The position numbers and the translations under genes are program-made. Under the pieces are notes generated by a model. That model was not told the DNA's origin and did not search any database. It was given only the letters and a program-made list of their open reading frames with translations. Below, piece by piece: positions 36,715 through 46,616 of a stretch of 64,000 nt of DNA. Each line of letters opens with the position of its first letter. Within the stretch, counting starts at the first letter, position 1. This stretch comes from Aphelenchoides besseyi (Eukaryota; Nematoda; Chromadorea; Rhabditida; Aphelenchoididae). The DNA is taken from positions 1,674,001 to 1,738,000 of the forward strand of contig JAMPIQ010000002.1 in NCBI GenBank assembly GCA_024699855.1, read 5' to 3'.

Positions 36715-37480
36715 CTACTCGGAACAACTATCGTGGAGTTGATAGATTGCCGTAGAATCACGCGTTTGTAGATCATCGAAGTGATTACCGCGTCGATTCC
36801 ATAAAAGATCTCCAATCGAACGGTTGATGTACAACAAGACTTTGCTATTTACCTGCACATATGATCCTAATTTTGCCGCCTGATTAACCTTAATAAACGT
36901 CCAAACTTGGAATGAAGTGGTTGGAACTAACGTCAAGAGGAATTCGGTTGCCACACTGATCGCTGCAACAAAACGAATCTCAAGCAAAACAATAAACATT
37001 CGACAAACAGAATGGGATCACCGCACGTTGATTTTGTTGTAAAATTTGTAAACTCTGCTTTTGATGTCGAAAAAACTTGTAACAAAAAAGTACCGCTAAA
37101 ATCAGGTTCAGAAATTCAATCAACAAACGCGGACTACAAATGAAAGTCCCTTCGATCTCACGGCTATACCGGAGAATGTCGCGCTGACTGAAAGAAAGAA
37201 GTTAAGGGTAGCGATTCTGATAACTTGCCGGTTTCTATGGGGATCGATATTCGATGATGAAAAGCAAATTACAACGCTCATAACTACGAACGTTTTGCTT
37301 TCTCGAATCGCGTGCCAGAATCTGGTTATTACGAGAATTCGCATCAGATCGTCGATGACCTTATGTTTACCTTCCACAGGTCGTTTCACGGACGACAACA
37401 TAGATTCGAATAATTCCGGATGGCGCTGATAGATGGCCCAATCATCGCGTCCTTGTCCATAAACTTGTTGCTCAAGGAGT
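36715..37480 (-). CDS. 7TM serpentine receptor, 5' part not found
   Basis: Three in-frame leftward segments: from about 37480 down to 37225, then 37009-37183, then 36715-36962, ending at TAG 36715-36717. They encode hydrophobic helices TFVVMSVVICFSSS, LLIEFLNLILAVLFCYKF, SISVATEFLLTLVPTTSF and a last helix with VNSKVLLYINRS, then a polar tail ending LHDSCSE. This looks like the C-terminal half of a nematode chemoreceptor. Upstream the frame stays open (DDWAIYQRHPELFESMLSSV) until a stop near 37480, and no N-terminal helices were found. A plus-strand frame with its own AATAAA overlaps it. It is either a truncated receptor or one with distant exons. Confidence 0.5.
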
Positions 37481-37641
37481 TGGTTGGACGATTAAACTTT
37501 GAGTTCCAAGAACGGAACCTTGTCTTTCGATCTCTAAAACTGGTTTTTGGAGAAAAAGTGGACACTTTGAACTCATGGGTTTACTTTGAGGGTCTCGATG
37601 TCGAGGGCAATTCAAAGGCCATTAGGTTGCCACTCGAGTAG
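37420..37641 (+). CDS. Overlapping plus-strand ORF with a poly(A) signal, doubtful
   Basis: ATG at 37420 opens a 73-codon frame ending LDVEGNSKAIRLPLE, with AATAAA at 37670. It lies antisense to the 5' part of the receptor segment above, and only one of the two is likely real. No domain recognised. Confidence 0.2.
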   Translation: MALIDGPIIASLSINLLLKELVGRLNFEFQERNLVFRSLKLVFGEKVDTLNSWVYFEGLDVEGNSKAIRLPLE

Positions 37642-37675
37642 ATTTGTCAATGTGATTGTCGAGTTTAAAAATAAA

Positions 37676-38035
37676 CAATTTTTATGAGAGATTGTTTCTT
37701 ATTGTTGGTTTTGAAAACACGCTCATTCTGAGTTTCTGTTCGACCAATTGTTGGGCTCGTTGATTAGTTGTGGTTCTGTTTGTCTTCTCCGACTATAACT
37801 GTACAAAGAGTTGATGAGAAATTTGTGTCAAAGTCGACAGGATTACTGGTTTCAAACAAGCCGTTAAAGATTCTTTAAGGACCACAGAATCAATTTCAAC
37901 TGTTAACTTTCTACTTCATCTATGAGTTCAAACTCTTGATTCTACGTTTGAAGCGTGGACCTGTTGTCTCTACTACTATCTACCAACAGCGTGAAGTAAT
38001 AAGATGGCTAGAAAAAGAACGCTTATCAAAACTAA
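37676..38035. other. No gene seen
   Basis: AT-rich spacer between the overlapping receptor and ORF region and the tRNA-like element. Nothing recognised. Confidence 0.5.
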
Positions 38036-38057
38036 CGTCAAAAAAATTATTTTGACG
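38036..38057. repeat. Perfect 8-bp inverted repeat at the element end
   Basis: CGTCAAAA and TTTTGACG flank a short A/T spacer that includes the T-run. It may be a target-site or terminal structure of the tRNA-like unit. Confidence 0.5.
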
Positions 38058-38215
38058 ATCGCGTCCGGAAGGGTACCACAATTGGTATCCACCAAGTATG
38101 TGGCGGTCAGAGAGAGAGCCTAGGGAAAACCTCTAGGGACGCTTTCAACCGTGAACTCGAACACGCTCCCACCCGGAGGTGGGTTATGCCAACTCTAGAT
38201 CCAACCCTCACAACC
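38036..38215 (-). ncRNA. tRNA-like RNA polymerase III unit (SINE-like or novel ncRNA)
   Basis: On the minus strand GTTGGCATAAC (38193-38183) resembles an A box and TGTTCGAGTTC (38163-38153) a B box. A run of seven T (38046-38040) makes a Pol III terminator. Between them lie strong hairpins: CCCACC/GGTGGG (38168-38173 with 38178-38183), CCTAG/CTAGG (38119-38123 with 38133-38137) and GGGTACCA/TGGTATCC (38071-38078 with 38083-38090). The B box sits in a CGTG/CACG stem like a T-arm. There is no tRNA acceptor stem or anticodon arm, and the A-B spacing (about 30 nt) is short. It could be a tRNA-derived SINE or an independent structured RNA; only one copy lies in this window. Confidence 0.45.
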
Positions 38216-39393
38216 GTAAATTTCGCCGGTGACTGCAGGACAGAAAGCTGCTCATGATCCAGAGATTTCGACATCCACTTCTCATCGGACTGCGATTGAT
38301 CGTCGACTATAAGAAGTTTTGTTTGAGTGGTTGAGAATACAACCTCTAAGGATGTTCACGTCTTGTATTCAACTTCTTTTCTACTACCTGTGAATCGATT
38401 GACACACAATTAACAACATTAATTACACTGATTAGAAGTAGTTGTTCCTGTAAATTAGGACGATTGAGATCAACTACTGTCGTTGTTATGGTCAAGTTGC
38501 AAAACCGCATATTTAAGCATGTTTTTGATTCCAATTCTACTTATAAGCAATTTCAGCTCTCCAAATTTATAGAATCATAATCTTTTAAGTTTCATAACAA
38601 GCGTGCCAAATTAGAGTTCACCATCATCGACAGAAAGAGCTGCAGAAATTTTTGCAATTTCGAGCGATTTTTGACAAATTGGTCGGCTTTGAAGTGCTCT
38701 CATTTCTCTCTCAGCGATCCGCTAACTACAAGTTTGCGTAGGTTGAATAGCCAGACTTTTGGGCTTTCTATCAATGTATTATAAGCATAAGTTGTTGCTA
38801 GAATCTCCGAACTAAATCGATTGGCGCGATGGACGTGTCATACAAGGGAATGAAAGGTATTGTGTATTTCGGCTCATAGGCTGGTTGGATTCCGCTGATA
38901 TTCACAGGGTTCAAAGTTCATTGGTAGTGTTTGTTGTTCTGTTAATTATACCCGTTTACAGTCACTGGACCCCGAGTTGTAGTCAATGGAAGGTGGTTCC
39001 TCTCAGAATTGATGTCTGGTAGTTGGCACTCTTCTCTGTTACATTTTCAGATTAACTGCTTCTACCGATTATCTTATAAATATAAATTTCATGCAATTTA
39101 CAAGTGTAATCATGAATTTTCAGTCGTTTTGTACTTCAAAGTGTGAACGCGAATCTAAGGCATTGTTGAGTATGTTTGCTGTTTGGAGCTCGCTGATGAG
39201 TGATGGCGAATTTGCTGATTTAAACCATGTGTGCAACAATATCCGAACCAAACAGCAGTGGAAATAAGGACATGAATTTTGAGAGCAATCACTTTGTTCA
39301 CGGTTTGTATTCCTTTTGCGTCTTCCGCTTGTCTGTCTGTAAGCTCAAGCAAATTTTTATTGAGTGTTCATTCGTAAGAAGAGCTCAGAAGTG
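38216..39393. other. No gene seen
   Basis: AT-rich. A minus frame at 39155-39352 (65 codons) lies just beyond the legumain-like relic and shows no homology to it. Confidence 0.45.
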
Positions 39394-39774
39394 TTATTGA
39401 CTCCAGCTGCCATTGACGCTAATACAATCTTTAGCCCACGCGTTTTCATCCGGTCGAGCGACTGGAATTCCGAGAACTGATCTCACCAGTTATCCATCGA
39501 AACTTTTGAATAAACAACTTGCTTCTTCCACTCTCGACAGAAAGCCCTTGAACATTGAGCCGGAATGACAGGCCATAATATCGATCAAGAGCAGGTTGAA
39601 TTTCTTGTTTTCTTGCATTGACATCAGAGCCGAGTGCAGTGATTTTACTGTCAAAACATCACCGGAATAAGGATAAATCAAGAGACCGAGCCCACCTATG
39701 AAACCAGTTCAATGGAAACATCGGCGAAACATACCGTGACTTTCGTGATAAATGAAAATGTGATCGTTTTTGTT
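39394..39774 (-). pseudogene. Legumain-like (C13) protease relic
   Basis: Two leftward exons (39735-39774 and 39394-39695, intron of 39 nt) encode part of a clan CD cysteine protease core. NDHIFIYHESHGGLGLL carries the catalytic histidine (legumain TDHG position) and LLIDIMACHSGSMF the catalytic cysteine (EACESGSM position). After FKSFDG there is an in-frame TAA at 39490-39492, yet the same frame continues with LVRSVLGIPVARPDENAWAK to a second TAA at 39394. The N-terminal half of the protease is missing upstream. The 5' truncation plus internal stop mark it as a pseudogene fragment. The GPI-transamidase relative PIG-K is a less likely origin. Confidence 0.65.
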
Positions 39775-40004
39775 CTACAATAACACCTTATCGTGAGTAT
39801 TCAATTTCTACGGTTTAAGAAGTCGTCCCGTTCCATTTGTGTGATTCAGTCTGGTAGTTTGAGCCGGAACTTTTTCCATTTCTTTTGTCAAACAGACTCT
39901 AACAAACAAGCAAACAAGTTGAAACACGTCAGCTTTTTATATAGCTTTATTACTGAGAAATTAGACAAAACAAATTTGACTGATTAGTTGAGACAACTAA
40001 CAGT

Positions 40005-40385
40005 TTATGGACGAAGAGCTTGGGCGTTTTCACGAACTTGTTCTTGGACACGTTGAGTGTTTTCACGAGCTTGTTCTCCAATACGTTGGGCATTCTCGCG
40101 AGCACGACCAGCAGCTTGTTGGGCATTTTGACCGAGTTTACTTCCTTGGTTGGTCGGGAAGTTGTTTCCGAGAGCTCCGGTGTTTTGAGCGCCACCAAGA
40201 GGCTTGTTCAGATCGAGAGCTCCAGTTTCTGGGTGAGTTTGAGCTCCACCAAGAATCTGACGACGTTCACGAACCTAAACAGAGAAATAAGCTCCAAATC
40301 TCATTCCGGAACTCACAGCTGCCGAGTTACCTAAGATGGCAAAAGCGAAAAGAGCGATGACGACGAGAAGGAATTTGGTGTTCAT
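40005..40385 (-). CDS. Small secreted peptide precursor with heptad-like repeats
   Basis: Two exons (40317-40385, 40005-40274) give 112 residues. Residues 1-23 are a clear signal peptide (NTKFLLVVIALFAFAILGNS). Next comes VRERRQ, a dibasic furin/kexin-type cleavage site, then a Gly/Asn/Leu-rich stretch with LGGAQTHPETGALDL and LGGAQNTGALGNN. The C-terminus is a helical repeat: RENAQRIGEQ, RENTQRVQEQ, RENAQALRP. There are no cysteines. A TATA box sits 60 bp upstream. The layout (signal, dibasic site, Gly-rich then amphipathic part) resembles processed antimicrobial or structural peptides, but I recognise no family and do not assign a function. Confidence 0.75.
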
Positions 40386-40444
40386 GATTGAGAATAAGAA
40401 TGTGAATCAGAGTAGACTGATGATTTGAGCTCTCGATTCGACGG

Positions 40445-40451
40445 TTTTATA
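40445..40451 (-). promoter_or_regulatory. TATA box of the small secreted peptide gene
   Basis: TATAAAA on the minus strand, about 60 bases before the ATG at 40385, in the context ggggTATAAAAccg. TATA-driven promoters suit highly expressed small secreted proteins. Confidence 0.65.
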
Positions 40452-40921
40452 CCCCAGATTTTGTGGGCGGATGTCAACTGAAATGCATTGGACTTTGGAC
40501 TTGGATTCCGGTTTGATCTCTGTGATTTCGGTTTTCTTTTGATGTGCCACGAGTATATTTGCGCGTTGAATTTGGGAGTGGCCGCGTCTGGTGATCTCTG
40601 ATCATTCAAACTGCTGGAGAATATTCTCGGTTGTATGAAAGTAGCAGAGTTATTGTACCTTCAATATGCAAATCAGCTGAATTCATTGAATCTTAAAATC
40701 GATTTGAAGGAAATTTGAGCTTATTTTCGACAGGAAAAGATCGGAAACGAAATAGATGGTTTCTCATTTTGTTGGAACCAATTGATGCATGAGCGTTAAC
40801 GTCAATCAGGAGGGTTTAGTTTTCAATAGACACATGGAGATGTACGTGCTCTCGATAAAGAACCCAAAAACGTTCATTTCAAGGGCATTAACGACAATTG
40901 TTATCAGCGACTTGATTGTTG
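40452..40921. other. Divergent spacer, no gene seen
   Basis: Upstream DNA shared by the leftward peptide gene and the rightward ORF at 40922. No further feature recognised. Confidence 0.4.
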
Positions 40922-41309
40922 ATGGGGCGGGAAAGTTGGTCGGATACTAGTGCTGACTACTTGGATCTTAAGAACGAGCTTCACGAAGTAAGCACTCAAC
41001 TCATCCAAGCGTGCATCTTGGTGGACGAGAATGAGAATCGTGTGTTTATGAGCATTAACAATGAAAACGATTCTGTGAGCTGAAGTGCTGGTGAGATTCG
41101 AGAGCGCAGGGCGATTCAAATACGTTGAGCTCACAGATCAACTCGACATTATGGCTTCCACTCGTTTCATCTCGATCTGTTCCTTTGATTCGAAGGAATC
41201 GCTTCTGACATTTGTTACTGACTCCAAATTTGCAGTTGATTTCTTGTGTTCATTCATTCCGAATAACAAGAAGATGAGTTTATTGAGCAAGACAGACACA
41301 CCAGTTTAG
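40922..41309 (+). pseudogene. Unrecognised ORF broken by a one-base frameshift
   Basis: ATG at 40922 opens MGRESWSDTSADYLDLKNEL and runs through QACILVDENENRVFMSINNE to DSVS, then hits TGA at 41081. One frame over, the coding texture continues at once as EVLVRFESAGRFKYVELTD through MASTRFISICSF to KTDTPV and TAG at 41307-41309. Removing one base near 41078 restores about 128 codons. A GTGTGT...GCAG intron (from about 41046) would also restore the frame but deletes well-behaved codons. So it is either a pseudogene, a misread base or an unusual splice. No domain recognised. Its stop overlaps the stop of the convergent gene. Confidence 0.45.
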
Positions 41310-41675
41310 TGCAGTTTGGGTTGACGGAACGCCAACCTGACCGAAGCGGTCGAGTTCAAGTCGTTACAGAGGTCGGTGTTGCAGCACGAGACCACGTATT
41401 GACTCAGATTGTAACTGCCGGGCGTCTGGCAGTCGGCGTTCATGTCACAGTTGGCGTAGCGTTCCTGAAATCGACTTGAATTCGAGCAGAACGCGGCTAC
41501 TCACTCCACTGACAGTGTCGTACAAGTTGCCACAGAAGTTGACTTTGTTCGGACAGTCACGAGTGACTTCGAACGGAGCGTCGTCGGGATCCTGTTGTCC
41601 GACGAAACAAGTGATCGCTTCCGAGCAGATCATCAGAGTGGCCAAAGCCAAGATGGCAACCAGAATGCGATTCAT
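41306..41675 (-). CDS. Secreted ET-module / three-finger-like cysteine-rich protein
   Basis: Two exons (41505-41675, 41306-41464, phase 0) give 109 residues. The signal peptide (MNRILVAILALATLMICSEA) precedes a mature part with eight cysteines: ITCFVG, TRDCPNKVNFCGN, ANCDMNADC and the terminal YVVSCCNTDLCND. The CC-x-x-DLCN ending is typical of nematode ET-module and Ly6/three-finger-type extracellular proteins. No GPI or membrane tail is seen, so it is likely secreted. A further in-frame start upstream is non-ATG and is ignored. The TAA stop overlaps the convergent ORF stop by three to four bases. Role unknown; such proteins are expanded in nematodes. Confidence 0.75.
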
Positions 41676-43632
41676 TTCTGGTGCTGAAGAGTGGGAAGTC
41701 AATTGATAACACAACAAAATCAACTGCTCTTTTTAAACGGGTGCCACTGGACTGATAAGCTCGTTGCAAAGAACATTGACGTCATGTTTAAGGACGCAAA
41801 ACTCAAGTGTACGTCCAACCAACAATGTTCTTTGAATCAACAGACAAAGAAATGTTACTCTTGACATCACGCGTTGAAACCTCGGCATTTGAATTCGGTG
41901 AGAACAATTGTTCGGTAATAAGTCCGAATTTACACTAGAATCTCAAAACAATTGTTAGTCATATACGTTAAAAGAACTGAGTTTTGCATATCAGAATTCG
42001 CATCCTCGAATGTCTTCCACAAGTTAGGTATTTAAGCTTTGTTCTAAAATCGTATCTTGAGTATGTAATCAATAGGCAGAAGAGAAGATTTCAAGAAACT
42101 AACTTGAAGTTCTGCTCATAAATGAAGTCAGAGTCAAGAATCAGCTGAGCCCGAACTCATTGAAAGCGAATATGAAGATTACGAACTTGATAACAACATT
42201 TTAGAATACCACTTTCTTGATTTCGTTGTCTGATTTACGCGTTTTAGCGGACTTGCAATACCAACTTTACATTCATGTTTTTGTTCCATTCCACTGCTAA
42301 ACACCTGCAACGTTCGCCGTCTCATTTTTGTGGAGATGGCCAGGTTTGATGATATGAAGAATTCGCATAATCCCGGTACCAAGCCCAAACATTTTCCCGA
42401 TGAAAAAGCAAAAATTGGGTGCAGCAACTTAAAGTAACTCATCGAGGAATTACTGTCTATTCACTATCTTAATCCTCATACAAAGCCTCTTAAGTCAAAA
42501 ACAAACTCTTTTTCCTTACCTTCGCTGTATTCTCGTAGTTTTAGTGTTCGCTCTCTAACTTTATTTCAGTAGTGGACATCTTTTCAACCTCAGTATTGAA
42601 GTTAGATTCAAAGCTTTTGGAAAGAAGCATCTCGTTTTCCTTTATTAGCGGTTAGCATACACTCTCGTACTTCTTCCAACTAACATCCATGAGCGTTGAT
42701 TTCAATCGCTTTGTCTATTTGCGCGTTAAACAGAATATCTCCGGTGATGTTGGCTAAACATGGCTCTTAAGAGTATTTAACCCTTGCGTGTCGTTTGCAT
42801 TACAGCATAAAAGATGTACAGAAACCTTTGAACTAGTACGTGCGTTCAACTCTAAAATCGAACTTGAAGCTCATCGACTATTTTACGCAAAGAACCAAAG
42901 TGTCCGATTATTTTATCTGCTGCAACGTTTAGCTCTAAACAAAAAGTTGTTTTTTGTAACTTATTTGGCTTCCCACCGCAAACTCTTGTGCGTAAACAGA
43001 ACAGAACAAGTGTCGCTTCTTGATTGCTGATCAAACGGTTGTGCTCGACGATGACAGGGGGATGATAAGAACTGGACGTCTGATACAAGATATGACCACC
43101 GAAAGGTGCACAGAAACTGAATAGCATTCAGAAGACTGACTGGAGAATGTTGTCTGTTTTTCTTGAACGACCTTTTGTTTTGACTGGACAACCTTTTTTG
43201 AATCGACTCTATTTATTAAACAATTTGCGTTAAGTGAATTTTGTAGCCTTAATCGAAGCATATACCTTCCGGAAGACCACCACTCGCGTTTCTTTCCAGT
43301 TCTCTCGCCCTGTAAACTTGATCGTGGAGAAAAAATTTGAATAGAAGCTCGAGAACAAGTCGCATATTCGGAATTAGCGGCTTCTCTTGAGTCTTTTTTC
43401 GATAGCAATAGATTCAGAAAAAGTATCTTGGATATTCCCTGTTTATATAATTGTGTAGGCTGTTTGGTTTTATAGTTCTGTTGACGATCATAAACTGAAT
43501 ATTTGACTATTACTGCTTTTTATTGCATGAACATTTGTTTACTTAGATGACTAACTTTATTTCCATGCGGTGTTTGGATTTGACTTTGGAGTTCTTTTTG
43601 AAGCCGCGAACCTTGTAGTCCACTCGATTGAG
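41676..43632. other. Long AT-rich spacer
   Basis: Short frames only, the longest 125 codons on the minus strand at 43031-43408, without recognisable domains or splice partners. No RNA gene recognised. Confidence 0.45.
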
Positions 43633-45062
43633 ATGTTTGGGTAAGTGAGAAGAGTAGCCATCTAACTCCCATGCAAATCGATTTCATTTGAATGTTACGT
43701 TGTGTTTTAGAAGATCGAGAAACGGATTGATTTATTTGATATTGACATTAGCGATCGTTACAACCATTTTGTATTTCCAAGACGACACAGCATCAAAGGC
43801 CGACGAAATGTGAGTTCAATTGCTCTTGGTGTTCATTTTTCTTTTAAGCTTCAAACGTTACTCCCGCCTGATTACCAACCAAACGAGTGCATTAGACGTG
43901 AGGATCAGCGAGATTGACATCTCTCCTCAATCGACTGCTGAAACATACGCCCAATTGCCACTGATCTTGTTCTGGACTGACAAGTATTACGCAAAGCCAC
44001 AGTACAACGTGGCAAAATTTGCTTTTTCTTTGCAATGTGAATGGAAATGTCGGTACACGAACGACAAATCAAAGTGGAATGAAAGCCATTCGGTGGTCAT
44101 AAGAGAACAATTTCCCTCTGGAGAATATCCGCCTAAAGCATCGGCTGAACAACGAGTAATGATTCTACTACCCGAGGCACCGGGTCGTGAACCTGTTCAA
44201 AAGGGATTGGCAAAGTAAGTTCGCTTAAAAATGGTTTGATGATGTTTAGAATACCAAAGAACTACATGAACATGACTGTTGGTTACATGCGTTCAATGGA
44301 CATCTTCAAACCTTACGATGCAATGATCAAACAAAAAACAACAACGGTAAGTTGTCAACTCCAAAAAGTTGATTATTAAGTTTTAGAAACAATGGGAAGA
44401 AATTGTTAAGCGAATTAAAGCCAAAAGCAAACCTGCATTCATCGTATACTCGCATTGTAACGCGGATAGTGAACGAGAGAAATACATTGCTGAGCTGCAA
44501 AAGTATTTTCCGGTTGACACGTTTGGCAAATGCGGAGATGGTCGTTGCGACAAAACGTGTATGGAACAGAACATCAAAGATTAGTGAGTTGTATTCGAAT
44601 ATTCTTCTTGATCGGTGTTTTAGTCACTTTTACATCGCTTTCGAAAACAACATCTGCGAGGACTACATAACCGAAAAGTTTTATCGTAGCATCAAAAAAC
44701 TCATTTTACCGTTAGTTCTGAACGATTCAATCTACCGTGATCTTGTGCCCAAAAACTCTTATATTGCTGTCGACACTTTCAAGTAAGAACAATGATTTTC
44801 GTTTCGACTATCTTCCAGAACTGTCTCTGAGCTAGCCACGTACCTTCAGTTTCTATTGGACAACAATGAAGCTTACTTGCAACATTTTGAGTGGACTAAA
44901 GAGTATTCGTTGAATAGTCCGGCGCTATTCACTCGATCTTATTGCGAGATTTGTCGAAATGCTCACGACAAGAACTTCCACAGGGTTTACGAAGATATTG
45001 CCGATTGGTTTGGGCCAAAGCGGTGCGACAACACGTTGGTATCTCGGCTATTAAACTCATGA
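43633..45062 (+). CDS. Alpha-(1,3)-fucosyltransferase-like (GT10)
   Basis: Golgi type II membrane enzyme that transfers fucose from GDP-fucose to glycans. Seven exons close in frame to 389 residues; the first is only 8 nt (ATG TTT GG, 43633-43640). A signal anchor at about residues 8-27 (LIYLILTLAIVTTILYF) is followed by a stem. GT10 motifs: VIREQFPSGEYPP region, GYMRSMDIFKPYDAM, YSHCNADSEREKY and the donor-site motif FENNICEDYITEKFYR at 262-277. The tail RSYCEICRNAHD is cysteine-rich as in the family. C. elegans has six fut genes; fut-1 makes core alpha-1,3-fucose and others are less defined. Orthology not assigned. AATAAA at 45226. Confidence 0.88.
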
Positions 45063-45225
45063 AGTCGGGTAACCGGAGTCTCAATTATGTTTATAATATA
45101 CGGGTGATAATTATAAACTTCTCATGCTCAAATTTGTTTGCAAAGGCTCCTACAAGCAATAATCGCGCTTTAACGGATGCACTTTACCAAGCTTCTAATC
45201 ACAAGGTCCAGAATAATTGACACAA

Positions 45226-45231
45226 AATAAA
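45226..45231 (+). promoter_or_regulatory. Polyadenylation hexamer of the fucosyltransferase gene
   Basis: AATAAA 164 bases after the stop codon, just ahead of the convergent nuclear-receptor pseudogene. Confidence 0.5.
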
Positions 45232-45290
45232 TATGACCACAACAATATCAACAAACAAATCAATTGAGATCAACATGACTAAACACCATT

Positions 45291-46616
45291 TCACATGCAT
45301 GTTGCATTGTCCCAAAGAAACTTGTGAGCTCCAGCGGTTTTTGTTCGATCGTTCAGTCGCATTGCAATCAGCAAGTCCTTTCGTTTTATAGTCACGGCAC
45401 TCGAGAACTCCTCGACAAAAGACACCAGATTTCCGATTCGAATCGCCACTTCTTCGAAATGATGTTCGTAATAATCGCCAAGTTCTCGAAACATCTGGTT
45501 TCTTATTTTCATGTGCGTAACTGTTTTGGGGCCTTTCAGAGCGCTGACTAAAACAGAACATGAAAGCAGTTGTTCCAATTAACTGCCCGTCATTAAGCAG
45601 TCATTTCCACATCGTCAATTCGACACAAATGAATTCAATTGGCCAAGGAAGCGAGTTGAGTGTAGAAGTCCACAGCAAATCTGAAACATGAATTAAAAAC
45701 AGCAATGTATGTGCTTACTTGGCGACTTCTTCAGGAAGATAGAATTTGTAGTCGTTGTAATAGGCGGTAAGTGTTTCTTCATTCATTCGAATGTAACTGC
45801 AGTCCGCGAAATAACAGACAACCATTCGAAATCCCGATTGTTTTATGGTTGTAAACAACGAATGACAAGTGATCCAAGTCGACAGAGAACATCTAACGAA
45901 ATCATCCTGAATGCAAGAGATGAGCGCTTGAGATTGGAATAAACTTACAGTAACTCCTTTTTTCTGATGCTCATAATTGATCAGCCCGAGATTCCACAAA
46001 ACTTTTGCAACTGTTGACAGTAAGATCGATTCGGGAGTACAATGCTTGTTTGACATGTCGACATAATACTAAGACAGAAAGGTCACAATGCTATCAATTA
46101 AACGACTTACTTCTTTACCTCCGTAAGTTAAAACCGTTGCTTCGAATCGAGTAACAAAGTTCGAACGCATGTTCCTCATTATTTAGTCAAGATTTTCGTC
46201 CGATTGTTCGATTGAATCTTGATCCTTCAAGCCAACAGCTGAAAAAATAAAAGTGTTTTTCTGTTGTTCACTTACCGTTAGTCTGCATCTGAATGACAAG
46301 ACAAGCCTTGAATCTACAGTATTTGCACAACGATGTCTCGGGACCTACAAAATGGTTAGTCTTCTCAACAGTATTCTCACGTGTCCTCACAACACACGAA
46401 CAATTCTTCGTGCACTAGTAGGACCTATTTTCTCGACATGATCGAGCGAAAAAGATGGCACAGGAGTTGCATGTGATTGGACCTTCAAAATGACGATGTT
46501 GAGCAAATTTATTGCAAACCTGAAGGCTTTGCTAGTACATCTATGTTTCTACTTACTAGACACCTCAAGGAGCGATTGGAACAATAGGAATTGCTTGTTG
46601 TTGCAATGAACTTCAT
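45291..46616 (-). pseudogene. Supplementary nuclear hormone receptor with several in-frame stops
   Basis: Eight exon-like blocks with normal splice sites keep one reading frame. The DNA-binding domain is clear: RCLVCNKFAQHRHFEGPITC, NSCAIFFARSCREN, CTKNCSC, ETSLCKYCRFKACL. Ligand-domain pieces follow: CYFADCSYIRMNEETLTAYY, FAVDFYTQLASLAN, IHLCRIDDVEMTA, and 45291-45547 with DYYEHHFEEVAIRIGNLVSF. In-frame stops interrupt it: TAG 46415-46417 (RSY*CTKNC), TAA 46183-46185, TGA 45635-45637, then TAA and TGA after VEMTA. All three stop codons occur and homologous sequence resumes after each. This is a recently disabled receptor gene, although the splice sites and many codons still look intact. Confidence 0.8.

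Noticed and set aside
42852..43408. Overlapping minus-strand frames of 91-125 codons
   Set aside because: No domain, no splice context, low-information composition.
45291..46616. Idea that TAA and TAG code for glutamine here
   Set aside because: TGA also interrupts the same frame and the intact genes end normally at TAA, TAG or TGA, so decay is the simpler reading.
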